Assembly (NCBI GenBank): GCA_038734945.1
Contig: JAVYOA010000009.1
Span: 310,001-374,000, forward strand
Direction of reading: 5' to 3'
Source: Fervidicoccaceae archaeon
GTDB lineage: Archaea; Thermoproteota; Thermoprotei_A; Sulfolobales; Fervidicoccaceae
DNA: 64,000 bases
Position numbers and translations under genes: made by a program. Positions 9,605-17,414 of this stretch are shown here, piece after piece. How positions within the stretch are numbered: position 1 is the stretch's first letter; each line of letters opens with the position of its first letter. The notes below the pieces were generated by a model. The model ran no database searches and had not been told where the DNA came from. It saw only the letters and a list, made by a program, of their open reading frames with translations.

Positions 9605-11140
9605 TCACCGTTCCAAAATATGTCTAATAGCTTTGCGCAAGGGATCTATTGATAAGTAGGAAAGTAACAAGAATATAAACACGTAGAGCAATGTAACTAG
9701 CGTTTTGAATTTATCGAAAAACTGTGGAAAAAGCTCACTATTACCGAGGTTGTTCAGAGCATTATTAAAAGAATTAAAAAAATTCCATGTGTTGTTGTCC
9801 AAATTTGCCATTAATGTGATTTCACCATAAAACTCCATATTACTCGAATCATTATAAATTAGCTTTGTTTTAATTAGCCTCTGAAGTACTAATTTTTCTT
9901 CGCCTGACCCCTCTACAATATAGTAATATACCCTTCCATAATTATCCTGGTTGCTCCATTCCTGCTTAATTATATAATTCTCAAGTTCAAGAATCGTTTT
10001 TGCATCATACAATTTATTTGGAGTTCTGGACAAGCTCAATATCCCCTTATATACATTGGAACCATTTCCTGCACTAAACTCGCTCAAAATAGCGTCTTCA
10101 ATCCCATCGTTATATATATACGAATATTCATTTACTGTAATAATTCCGATCTTTTCAAATATGATTGCCGTGGAATTATTCATGAACTGTTCCTCGCCGC
10201 TTAATCTAACTTCTATTCCACTGTTCAATGGTGAATTAATGAGAAAAGTTTGTGTTATGATAATGAGCGAGATTAAGGAAGCGAAAACAATAACTATAGA
10301 TAAAATAAATGATAATAAATTATCCTTTTCATCAATTTTCTCTCCGAGATAAGAGAACTTAATTATTTTTCGATTAATTATCAGAACCAGAAGAACGGAG
10401 ACAAGTGAGTAAATTAAAGTCGACGATAGCATTTTTCCCAAAATTCCCATTTCTACATTTTGAATGTAAAGAACTGTTCTAATTAAATCTCCAGCGAATC
10501 CTATAACTGTTGCCATTATCAACAAAGCAGTAATGCGTAAGATATTTCTGTAGCTGATTTTTTCATTGTACATGACAGCTATAACTATTGGAGTAACTGA
10601 TAGTACCGAGCCAATTAGCGATAACCCAGGACTCAGGAGCAATAAATTCAATGTGCTGAATTTGGTAATTGATATAAAAAAGCTAAGAAATACCCCTGAA
10701 ATTGATGGAGGTATAGGAACTGTACATAGAAGAATCAATAGGACTGCTATCATTTGAACTATATTTTTAAAGTCGAATATTAGGGCAATCATCGCAAATA
10801 CAAACAGTATGAAGCTTATACCATCGTACTGTAAAAGGTATTGCTCATTGCTATAGCCCATTTGATAAAAAATTAAAGCTAATAGAGAAAGCACTATGAA
10901 CAAAAGAATTCTGCTAACCCTAATTCTTGATGAAACCCCAATTCTACTCAGTATATGAAATATAGATAAATAAGCAGTGAAGTAGCATACAATGAGATAG
11001 CTTTCGGTAAAGCTGAGAAATATAAATCTAAAATATGACGAATAGGTCTGTAAAACATATTGTAAAATTCCTCCAGCATATATTGCTAAAGCTGTTAGAG
11101 CTAACAATTGTTGGGCCGATTTTTTATTTGCGAAAGCCAA
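9605..11140 (-). CDS. Large multi-pass membrane protein, possibly exosortase-like
   Basis: A 511-residue protein with about nine membrane segments in its first 270 residues, a further helix near 275-300, an extracellular domain with several sequons (about 310-470), and a last helix before a basic end. Residues 133-145 (LLILLCTVPIPP) and the membrane arginine in GDLIRTVLYIQN (R221) recall the exosortase/archaeosortase core. However, the place of the catalytic Cys would be taken by S170-P-G and I see no matching His, so an active enzyme is unlikely. The start is a TTG behind GAGG at 11151-11154. It is the first gene of the MoxR operon. The exosortase comparison is weak. Confidence 0.55.
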   Translation of the reverse strand: MAFANKKSAQQLLALTALAIYAGGILQYVLQTYSSYFRFIFLSFTESYLIVCYFTAYLSIFHILSRIGVSSRIRVSRILLFIVLSLLALIFYQMGYSNEQYLLQYDGISFILFVFAMIALIFDFKNIVQMIAVLLILLCTVPIPPSISGVFLSFFISITKFSTLNLLLLSPGLSLIGSVLSVTPIVIAVMYNEKISYRNILRITALLIMATVIGFAGDLIRTVLYIQNVEMGILGKMLSSTLIYSLVSVLLVLIINRKIIKFSYLGEKIDEKDNLLSFILSIVIVFASLISLIIITQTFLINSPLNSGIEVRLSGEEQFMNNSTAIIFEKIGIITVNEYSYIYNDGIEDAILSEFSAGNGSNVYKGILSLSRTPNKLYDAKTILELENYIIKQEWSNQDNYGRVYYYIVEGSGEEKLVLQRLIKTKLIYNDSSNMEFYGEITLMANLDNNTWNFFNSFNNALNNLGNSELFPQFFDKFKTLVTLLYVFIFLLLSYLSIDPLRKAIRHILER

Positions 11141-11172
11141 GATTGATATACCTCTAACTTCTGATGCTTTTT

Positions 11173-11189
11173 GATTAAATACTTAATAA
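11173..11189 (-). promoter_or_regulatory. Probable TATA element of the MoxR/DUF58 operon
   Basis: On the minus strand an A/T-only stretch TTTATTAAGTATTTAAT lies about 35-50 nt upstream of the TTG start of the 511-residue protein. It is the best TATA-like sequence before the first gene of the operon; no terminator or gene separates them. The 211 nt between this operon and the glycosyltransferase are otherwise AT-rich and featureless. Confidence 0.35.
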
Positions 11190-11352
11190 AATGTTGATTA
11201 TACAAATGTTTTAAAATGTAATTTAATATCAGAAAAATATAAAGCTATTAATGTTTTTAATAACAATGAAAAGAATCTGTTAAAATATCCTATTCATTTT
11301 GCCATAAGTCTCTAACAGCTAAGTTTTTTTATGAGAAGTTTATAAAATTACC

Positions 11353-12276
11353 TTACTTTTGTTCCATTCTCTGAAGAATTAGTTTTCTAATTCTTAATTC
11401 CATTCTCTTCAGATAGAGAGTTAGAATCCCTAGCAACATTGCGTTGAATCCCGCAGATGTGAGAACTAAAGCAGCTATTCCTTTAATGAAATAGTTTACT
11501 CCTTCAAAAATATAATGATATGTTACATATAGTCCTAGAGCTATTCCAGGTAACAATAGTGAACTTGCTATCATTAACATGAAAAATATTGGATTGTATC
11601 TCCATGTCATCTTAACTAAATCCATAGCTATGTGGAATCCATCGAGAACTTTCAGCTTCTTTTTACCTATTCTCGGTCTATATTCAATTGGTATTTCACA
11701 TATTTCAAGAGAGTTTCCTGCTATATGTGAAGCAATTTCAATTTCTATGCCAAAACCTCTCGTTTCGTACAATATATCTTTTAGCTGATTTATATTTACT
11801 AAATAAATGCCCGATAGCACATCTCGCAATCTCGTTCCGTATAAAATATTGAACATTTCTGTGATTATTTTATTACCTATTCTGTTTATAAACGGTATAT
11901 TCTCTCTTCCCCGAACTCTAGCTCCTATAACTTCAACGCAGTTCTTTCTTTGTGCAGTTTCCAGCAAATAAGGAATGTATTTAGCTGGATATGTATAATC
12001 ACCATCCATAACTATAGCGTATTTTGTATCAGCTAGGCTCAATCCCTTTTTTACAGCATCAGCTTTTCCTTTCCCATCTTGGTATATGATTCGTACTTCC
12101 AAGTCTTTTGCTATCTTATCTGTTCCATCTGTGCTACGTCCATCCACAATTATTATGTTATTTTTAGGGATCCCCACTTCAAACAATTCTTTTAGAACCA
12201 GGCCTATACTTTCTTTTTCATTTAATGTTGGTATAATTACCGTTAATTGTGACAAATCAAAATTAATGTTTATCAC
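11353..12276 (-). CDS. DPM1-like GT2 glycosyltransferase with membrane anchor
   Basis: A 307-residue family 2 glycosyltransferase. It opens with LTVIIPTLNEKESIG, has IIIVDGRSTDGT for nucleotide-sugar binding, GKGKADAVKKGL, and the metal-binding MDGDYTYP. Two C-terminal membrane helices follow (about 225-285). This layout fits dolichyl-phosphate mannose/glucose synthase relatives, which load sugars onto the polyprenyl carrier for archaeal N-glycosylation. The start is GTG at 12276. It faces a small membrane gene across only 42 nt, so both share a divergent promoter region. The adjacent MoxR operon encodes heavily sequon-rich proteins that could be clients. Confidence 0.85.
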   Translation of the reverse strand: MININFDLSQLTVIIPTLNEKESIGLVLKELFEVGIPKNNIIIVDGRSTDGTDKIAKDLEVRIIYQDGKGKADAVKKGLSLADTKYAIVMDGDYTYPAKYIPYLLETAQRKNCVEVIGARVRGRENIPFINRIGNKIITEMFNILYGTRLRDVLSGIYLVNINQLKDILYETRGFGIEIEIASHIAGNSLEICEIPIEYRPRIGKKKLKVLDGFHIAMDLVKMTWRYNPIFFMLMIASSLLLPGIALGLYVTYHYIFEGVNYFIKGIAALVLTSAGFNAMLLGILTLYLKRMELRIRKLILQRMEQK

Positions 12277-12318
12277 CCTGGTCCTTCAGTGAAATAGTTA
12301 ATAGGAGCTGAACTATTA

Positions 12319-12771
12319 ATGAATATTAAAAGAAAGATAAGAATATATTCATTAATACTGCTAATTGTTACAATGTTAGGGAACGCTGTTGTCATATCTT
12401 CATCTGCAAACTCTGAGAATTACCTTCAGCACATTGAATCAATCGTTGTTAAATTAGAAAAAGCTAGTGAAGAAGGTCTGAATACCAGCAAAGTGGAACA
12501 ATATTTAAACAATGCTTTGAGTCTTTTAAGCAATGGAAATCTTACTACCATTGAGGAAAATTGGGTCAATAATAATTTAACCCTGGCTGATGAAGAATTG
12601 AATTCACTAACTAGTAATCTAAATTCATATGTGTTTTGGAAAAACGTAAAACTTATCCTGACTATAGGATTAATTGCTTCGATTCCTATTTTAACTTACT
12701 TATTTCTTCCCAGAATATGGGCTTACGCGTGGTTTAAAACAAGGAGAAAATGGATTGTCAAGAAAAAGTAA
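12319..12771 (+). CDS. Small anchored extracellular helical protein
   Basis: A 150-residue protein with a signal-like N-terminus (about residues 7-30), an extracellular helical region with heptad-like hydrophobics (YLQHIESIVVKLEKASEEG and the following NNALSLL segment), sequons NLT, and a C-terminal membrane helix (about 107-130) ending in a strongly basic RRKWIVKKK tail. The shape is that of a surface protein held by one helix. No family is recognised. It is transcribed away from the glycosyltransferase. Confidence 0.55.
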   Translation: MNIKRKIRIYSLILLIVTMLGNAVVISSSANSENYLQHIESIVVKLEKASEEGLNTSKVEQYLNNALSLLSNGNLTTIEENWVNNNLTLADEELNSLTSNLNSYVFWKNVKLILTIGLIASIPILTYLFLPRIWAYAWFKTRRKWIVKKK

Positions 12772-13141
12772 TTCTTTTTCTTATAAGTTTACTTATCGCA
12801 AAGCACATAAAACTATTAAGGATTATCTTGTCGTTTTCAATATGATGCAATCCTCTAAATGAAAAATAATAATAGTATTAAAAATTCTAAGTTTCATACC
12901 AATCTAAAAAATCTGTTGAAATTATTTCGCCCTAATAGAGCAGCGATATTTCTATGCTCATGAAGAATATTCGCAGATACTATCAAGGTTCTTGTCTAAT
13001 ATGCTAATTTCTTTTGAGTTTAAAGGGGTAAAAGCCGTGAAAATTAGAGTTCAGCTAAATTATAGTGATCAAAGCCTTTTAATCCAAAAATCCGTGCTTC
13101 TCGAGTAAAAGGAAGTTAGCTATTAATTTGAATGAAGTACG
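12772..13141. other. 370-nt intergenic stretch without recognised gene
   Basis: AT-rich DNA between a small membrane gene and tRNA-Arg. I see short stop-interrupted frames only, an imperfect inverted pair around 12952-12980 (GCGATATTTCT against AGAATATTCGC), and no convincing C/D box pair, tRNA or long repeat. The last part before 13141 must hold the transcription end of thiI and the tRNA. Confidence 0.4.
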
Positions 13142-13217
13142 CGGGCCCGCCGGGATTTGAACCCGGGATCTCCGGCTCCGGAGGCCGGTGCCTTAATCCT
13201 GGCTGGGCTACGGGCCC
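13142..13217 (-). tRNA. tRNA-Arg (anticodon CCG)
   Basis: 76 nt on the minus strand. Acceptor GGGCCCG pairs with CGGGCCC, discriminator G, D-arm GCCC/GGC, anticodon stem CCGGC/GCCGG with loop CTCCGGA (anticodon CCG, reading CGG), and T-arm CCGGG-TTCAAAT-CCCGG. No intron and no encoded CCA. Its first ten bases overlap the last codons and stop of thiI, whose TAG is formed by U8-A9-G10 of the tRNA, so both RNAs probably come from one transcript. Confidence 0.95.
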
Positions 13218-14389
13218 TGCATGCAGAGCTCACTTCTTTCTATTATTTCTGCATTATTGATGACTTCTCCTTTTATCTCGTCTCTCAACCGAAGTTCCTC
13301 ATATATTTCAGATAGCCTTTTCGGATCAACCGAAGTGCTAGCCTTTGTTCCTGAGATAGCACAGAACTCTGGCATCATGCTACTGTGCTCGTAAGTTCCA
13401 ATCTTTCTAGCTAAGTCAATTATTTCAACCTTGTCCATACCTATAAGAGGCCTGAGAACTGGAATACTGACAAACTGCTCTGTAGCAAATAAGTTGTCCA
13501 GGGTCTGACTTGAGACCTGTGCAAGGCTCTCTCCAGTAACTATTGCTTTTGCCTTCTCTCTCTCAGCAATAATTTCTCCCCCCATGTACATTGAAGCCTT
13601 CAGAGCAACCGTCCTAAAACCCTCAGGAAATTTATCCAGATATGGGAATATCCATCTATGTTCAATAATGAAAACTTTGGAATTGTAGCCATATCCCCAA
13701 TTGCAGAGTAGCTTTCTCACAGTCTTCAGAAAGACCTCCTTTTGAAGCTTTCCTCCTATGTTGAAGAAAACAATGTCCGCTTTTGCACCTCTTCTCATAA
13801 TCATCCAAGCAGCAACAGGAGAATCAAACCCCCCAGAAACCAGAGCAATTACCTTTCCATCCGTTCCAAGAGGTAGGCCTCCAGGTCCCCTTATATTTTC
13901 GGCATAAACTAGAAAGATACCTCCTCTTGCCTCAGTCCAGATACTAACTTCAGGGTTCTCCAGATCTACCTTTTTAGCGCCTCTCCTTAGAAGCTCAGAG
14001 CCGAGCTCTCTTTCGATGTCTTTGCTATTGAACCTCTCCTCATATGCCCTCCTGCCCCTCACCATAAATATCTTTCCTTTCACATCCTCTTCGACAATAT
14101 TAGCAACCTTTGAAACAAGATCTCTCAAATCGCTATATTCTCCCCTATGGGCTCTGCTCACCCCTGTAACTCCAAATACTCTTGAAATCACTTCTGCCTC
14201 TCTCCCATCTTCGGATATTCCATCAACAATGATCCTTCCTGGATGCACTTTTACTTTAGCATCCATGAAGCCGTTTTCCTTCAGAGCTGTCTCTATATTT
14301 TTAGCCAGAATCGTCTGCATCCTCCTTCTCGCTATTTTTCCCTTTATGCCAATTTCTCCGAATTTAACCAGTATAACATTGAATTTCAA
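13208..14389 (-). CDS. thiI: tRNA 4-thiouridine / thiamine sulfurtransferase ThiI
   Basis: A 393-residue protein that adenylates and thiolates U8 of tRNA, and in some organisms helps thiamine biosynthesis. The N-terminal ferredoxin-like and THUMP region (about residues 1-165) is followed by a PP-loop ATPase domain with ALVSGGFDSPVAAW. The rhodanese domain of bacterial ThiI is absent, as is normal in archaea; the C-terminal EFCAIS and SELC cysteines are worth noting. The end overlaps tRNA-Arg by 10 nt. Co-location with a tRNA and with a THI4-type gene 7 kb away is suggestive only. Confidence 0.93.
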   Translation of the reverse strand: MKFNVILVKFGEIGIKGKIARRRMQTILAKNIETALKENGFMDAKVKVHPGRIIVDGISEDGREAEVISRVFGVTGVSRAHRGEYSDLRDLVSKVANIVEEDVKGKIFMVRGRRAYEERFNSKDIERELGSELLRRGAKKVDLENPEVSIWTEARGGIFLVYAENIRGPGGLPLGTDGKVIALVSGGFDSPVAAWMIMRRGAKADIVFFNIGGKLQKEVFLKTVRKLLCNWGYGYNSKVFIIEHRWIFPYLDKFPEGFRTVALKASMYMGGEIIAEREKAKAIVTGESLAQVSSQTLDNLFATEQFVSIPVLRPLIGMDKVEIIDLARKIGTYEHSSMMPEFCAISGTKASTSVDPKRLSEIYEELRLRDEIKGEVINNAEIIERSELCMQGP

Positions 14390-14580
14390 GTTCTTACCCT
14401 CTATATGTGAAAATAAATAGCCAAGCTAATAAACCGAAATATTTTCTTCGTTTGAGATAGAATTTAAGAGAAAAAGTTACTTTAACTTAAAAACTTCTCC
14501 TCTTTATGACGGAGATGATGAGGTAAGGCTTATAAGCTCTATATTCTCTAGCATGTATCGAGAAAACATTTCCCCGAGCT

Positions 14581-14712
14581 CTGCATTATGCAGGGTAGGG
14601 GCAATGCTTTCATACCTGGGGCAGAGCTTAAACCCAGCTCCAACTGGGAATGCAGCTCTAAGCCCCCCAAGGAACCCTGCACTTTAGTGCGGGAAGGAAA
14701 TCAGCTCAGTGG
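14581..14712 (+). ncRNA. Structured RNA, probably an IS605/TnpB 3'-end (omegaRNA-like) remnant
   Basis: A GC-rich island with nested helices in an otherwise AT-rich intergenic region. GGGGC 14618-14622 pairs with GCCCC 14662-14666; AGAGC 14623-14627 with GCTCT 14655-14659; CCCAG 14633-14637 with CTGGG 14644-14648. A separate hairpin follows: CCC(T)GCAC, loop TTTA, GTGCGGG at 14675-14693, then AAGGAAATCA. A small hairpin CTGC/GCAG sits at 14581-14593. A terminal hairpin with a TTTA-type loop followed by GGGA..TCA is what I know from right ends of archaeal IS605-type elements, where TnpB's guide RNA ends. No intact tnpB is present. Alternative: a leader of the membrane protein that starts just downstream. 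Confidence 0.5.
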
Positions 14713-14722
14713 GGGAAATGAT

Positions 14723-15286
14723 TTGGAGCCAAGCAAAGATAAATCGGTGGCCCTTATAATAGTAGTGGGAACAGCCTCTCTCTTGCTCCTTCTTGGCCTT
14801 ATTGTAACTGCTTCACAGGTCGTCTGCCCCAGCTATATGCCTCTTTATTCGCAACCAGGATTGAAGCTTGTTTATAACATTACTATAAATCAAGGTGATT
14901 ACAAGCAGGAGGAGATGAGAATCGAAACCGTACTGGCTAGAAGTCTTGGAAACTACAGTGTTAACGTATCTGTCTACAACTTGACAAGTGGAATTGGACC
15001 TGCCACTGCAATATACAATGGTAACTTGACCTTCAGAATTGCTGAGGGACTGGGAATGGAGGAGCTAAACTTAGTGGATACAATGCTCCCCATTGGCATG
15101 CGAGAATTTACGGTTTCTGGAATAACTTTTATTGGTATAAGGTACTACGATCCCTCCAGTGGAGTTATAATTACAGCCGACCCAAATACTGGAATTATTC
15201 TGAGCATAGAATATTCAGGGCTTGGAATGTATTACTCTGCTAATCTTATCCAAATAGAAGAGGGGAACTCCTGCCATGCCTGGTAA
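14723..15286 (+). CDS. Single-helix anchored extracellular protein
   Basis: A 187-residue protein from a TTG start at 14723, behind GGGGG at 14711-14715. One N-terminal membrane helix (SVALIIVVGTASLLLLLGLI) is followed by an extracellular beta-rich domain with sequons NIT, NVS, NLT. An in-frame ATG at 14588 would add 45 residues, but those codons coincide with the folded RNA island and have an unusual Pro/Ser/Cys composition, so I reject the longer start. No family recognised. It overlaps acylphosphatase by 11 nt. Confidence 0.6.
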   Translation: MEPSKDKSVALIIVVGTASLLLLLGLIVTASQVVCPSYMPLYSQPGLKLVYNITINQGDYKQEEMRIETVLARSLGNYSVNVSVYNLTSGIGPATAIYNGNLTFRIAEGLGMEELNLVDTMLPIGMREFTVSGITFIGIRYYDPSSGVIITADPNTGIILSIEYSGLGMYYSANLIQIEEGNSCHAW

Positions 15287-15569
15287 AGCGAGAGTTCACA
15301 TCAGAGTTTATGGCAGAGTTCAAGGTGTTTTCTTCAGAGCCTTCGTTAAGTCTCATGCGGATAGGCTTGGAATAACAGGATGGGTAAAAAATGTTGAGGA
15401 TGGAAGTGTGGAAATTGTAGCAGAGGGGGAAGAGGACAAGTTGAAGGAGCTCATAGGCGAAGTTAGGAGAGGTCCTCCTTTAGCATTCGTTGAGAAAATT
15501 GAGGTAGATTGGGAAGATTATAGAGGAGAGTTTCATGACTTTCAAATTAAAAGGAGGCATGAATTCTGA
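15276..15569 (+). CDS. acyP: Acylphosphatase
   Basis: A 97-residue cytoplasmic enzyme that hydrolyses carboxyl-phosphate bonds in small acyl phosphates. The motif YGRVQGVFFRAF carries the phosphate-binding loop and catalytic Arg; GITGWVKNVEDGSVEIVAEG carries the catalytic Asn. Length and order are those of the family. The ATG overlaps the upstream gene by 11 nt and has AACTCC/GGGG sequence before it. Confidence 0.95.
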   Translation: MPGKARVHIRVYGRVQGVFFRAFVKSHADRLGITGWVKNVEDGSVEIVAEGEEDKLKELIGEVRRGPPLAFVEKIEVDWEDYRGEFHDFQIKRRHEF

Positions 15570-15595
15570 TATTCGTTTTCAATCATTCGCACGCT

Positions 15596-15821
15596 CTTAT
15601 CTAATCTTACAACAAAACCCCAAGCTTGCACATGGAGGCGAATTGTTTAATTTTAAATGTCCAAAATTCAAGTGAATTTTGATTCCTCTCATGCTGAACG
15701 GGATCAATGTAATGTATTTGCCATGCTTCAGAAAGGAATACGACAGGGATTTAAATGCATGTATTAATATAACTTATTTGCTAGAATCCCCTCGCTGCAG
15801 CGAGGGATAGTTCACATGAAG
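15596..15821 (+). pseudogene. TnpB (IS605 OrfB) 3'-end remnant, copy A
   Basis: A non-coding stretch whose last part translates, from 15706, to a peptide containing CFRKEYDRDLNACINI, the shape of the TnpB C-terminal zinc-ribbon/RuvC end (CG..DRD.NA..NI), and then a stop at 15808. An in-frame TGA lies upstream at 15673. The end carries a perfect 18-nt palindrome CCCTCGCTGCAGCGAGGG (15789-15806) followed by ATAGTTCAC, like an IS605 right end. A 20-nt palindrome with 9-bp arms lies at 15662-15681. A diverged copy lies at 57058-57277 in inverse orientation, with a 32-nt identical core (15707-15738). Confidence 0.65.
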
Positions 15822-15852
15822 AACGGATAAAATTAATTGCAAGGAGGTAAGA

Positions 15853-16488
15853 TTGTTGCCAATACCACCATCAATATATAACATTTTAGGAATAGTTGGG
15901 ATTTCCGTTGTAATATTCGTCATCGGAATAATCATAGGGAAAGCGCTTGGGTGGGCAATTAGAAACCTGATAGAGAAGATTGGGATGAATGAGTGGATAG
16001 AGAAGTTCGCAATAGGGAGAGCAATTGCTAAATCTGGCTACAAGCCAAGCGATTTCTTTGGGAAAATAGCTTCTTGGACAGTCTATGCTACTACAGTAGT
16101 CCTCGCACTATACACTACAACCTCCTTCTTGGATCTTGCTGAGGCTAGCATATTGCTGAGAACGATTCTCGTAGTCTACATTGGAGGATTCGTCAAGGCC
16201 TTCCTAATAATCATCACAGGATTTCTTCTCGTAGATTCCTTTATTGGATACCTCTACAAGAGCTCACAGGTTGAGTCAGAGCTAGAATTTCTTGGTCCTA
16301 TAGCAGAGTATCTTAGGATTCTTTTGTACATAATAACAGTAGTATTCGCGCTGGAGCAAGGAGGAATACAAATAGCTTTCCTGAGCAGCATGCTATCACC
16401 AATTCTTTGGGGCATAACTCTGGTTATGGTTATAGTTATACTGGCTCGTTCTCTCTCGAAGCATTTCAAATGCAGCGCTCCTCAATAG
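15853..16488 (+). CDS. Membrane protein with MscS-type helix repeats
   Basis: A 211-residue protein with five or so membrane helices. The segments IGKALGWAIRNLIEKIGMNEWIEKF and the matching later repeat resemble the conserved TM-helix motif found next to mechanosensitive-channel domains. The MscS beta domain itself is missing, so it may be a pore-only or accessory form. The start is a TTG at 15853 (a second TTG follows) with a strong GGAGGT at 15843-15848. It stands alone after the transposon remnant. Confidence 0.65.
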   Translation: MLPIPPSIYNILGIVGISVVIFVIGIIIGKALGWAIRNLIEKIGMNEWIEKFAIGRAIAKSGYKPSDFFGKIASWTVYATTVVLALYTTTSFLDLAEASILLRTILVVYIGGFVKAFLIIITGFLLVDSFIGYLYKSSQVESELEFLGPIAEYLRILLYIITVVFALEQGGIQIAFLSSMLSPILWGITLVMVIVILARSLSKHFKCSAPQ

Positions 16489-16502
16489 CTCTCAACTTTT
16501 GC

Positions 16503-16584
16503 TTTATTCTAAAAATGCCTCTAACCACGAAGCCCGATGCTTCTCCATAAACAATGATAACATAAATTTCATTATTAGAATAAA
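16503..16584. repeat. 15-bp inverted repeat with inner hairpin
   Basis: TTTATTCTAAAAATG (16503-16517) is matched by CATTATTAGAATAAA (16570-16584), 14 of 15 pairs, with 52 nt between. The loop holds GAAGC-CCGAT-GCTTC (a 5-bp hairpin). It follows the MscS-like gene and precedes the HAD gene, so it could be a terminator or an unrecognised small RNA. Confidence 0.45.
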
Positions 16585-16614
16585 ACAATTTTATCTCCCC
16601 TTTGAAAGAAGCCT

Positions 16615-17355
16615 ATGGTAATTACCATGAAATTTGAAGGAATTACATTTGATCTTTGGTATACGCTTATCTATGAGACTGAGGAAGAAGAGAAAAAGTA
16701 CCTAAGCATGAGGATAAAAGCTATAGAAAAAGGCCTAGAGGAACTAGGAATCAGCGTAGACGAAAATGCATTAACGAAGAGCTTTCTACACCTAGGGAAG
16801 TTTTCCCTATCAATTCGCTTCGATAGATTCATAAAACTAATAATTTCTTCTCTCGGTCTGTCTCTCTCTGCAAAAGACATCGAGACTATAGGAAGGATCT
16901 ACCTAAGCGAAATAGAGAAATACAGCTTTAAGCTGGGTCCTAGCGTTCCTGATATTTTAAGTGAGCTGAAGAAGATTGGAATGAAAATAGCAATCATCAG
17001 CAACACCTCAATTCCCGAGGTTGTTCTCTGGAAGATTCTCGACAAGCCAGGCATATCTCAATATGTGGATGCTATCATTTCTTCCTCTGATTTGGAGGTG
17101 GAGAAGCCAAATCCATTGATATTCGAGATCGCTCAAAAAAGGCTAGGTGTAGATGCCAGCAGGGCTCTTCACATCGGGGATTCCTGCATTGAGGATTACC
17201 TGGGAGCTCTTTCAGCAGGACAGAAAGCAGCACTTTACACAGGGCTCTATATTCACAGAAGGGAAAAGATTCCCCACGAACTTTGTCTAATGAACAGGAC
17301 TCCAGTAATCGAAAGGCTTACAGTTGAAGATATTTTCCTCAATAATGGACTCTGA
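16615..17355 (+). CDS. HAD-superfamily hydrolase
   Basis: A 246-residue haloacid-dehalogenase-fold enzyme, probably a phosphatase on a small metabolite. Motif I is FDLWYTL: the nucleophile Asp is there, but the second Asp of the usual DxD is Trp, as in several dehalogenase-like members. Motif II is AIISNTS, motif III the Lys of VEKPNPLIFEIA, motif IV GDSCIEDYLGA. The cap domain is helical (type C1). The start is ATG at 16615 or the in-frame ATG at 16627. Monocistronic. Confidence 0.88.
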   Translation: MVITMKFEGITFDLWYTLIYETEEEEKKYLSMRIKAIEKGLEELGISVDENALTKSFLHLGKFSLSIRFDRFIKLIISSLGLSLSAKDIETIGRIYLSEIEKYSFKLGPSVPDILSELKKIGMKIAIISNTSIPEVVLWKILDKPGISQYVDAIISSSDLEVEKPNPLIFEIAQKRLGVDASRALHIGDSCIEDYLGALSAGQKAALYTGLYIHRREKIPHELCLMNRTPVIERLTVEDIFLNNGL

Positions 17356-17414
17356 AAAGAGAAAATTAATATAAAATAATACAAAAAAAGAGAAAACAAC
17401 ACCATTTCCTTCTC

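Noticed and set aside
12940-12985. Small hairpin RNA in the 12772-13141 gap
   Set aside because: The inverted pair is imperfect and AT-rich, as expected by chance here.
14514-14580. C/D box RNA starting at ATGATGA near 14514
   Set aside because: No CTGA occurs within a suitable distance and no closing stem is visible.
14588-14722. N-terminal extension of the membrane protein to ATG 14588
   Set aside because: The codons overlap a tightly folded GC-rich RNA, their composition differs from the rest, and a TTG with a good ribosome site lies at 14723 just before the membrane helix.
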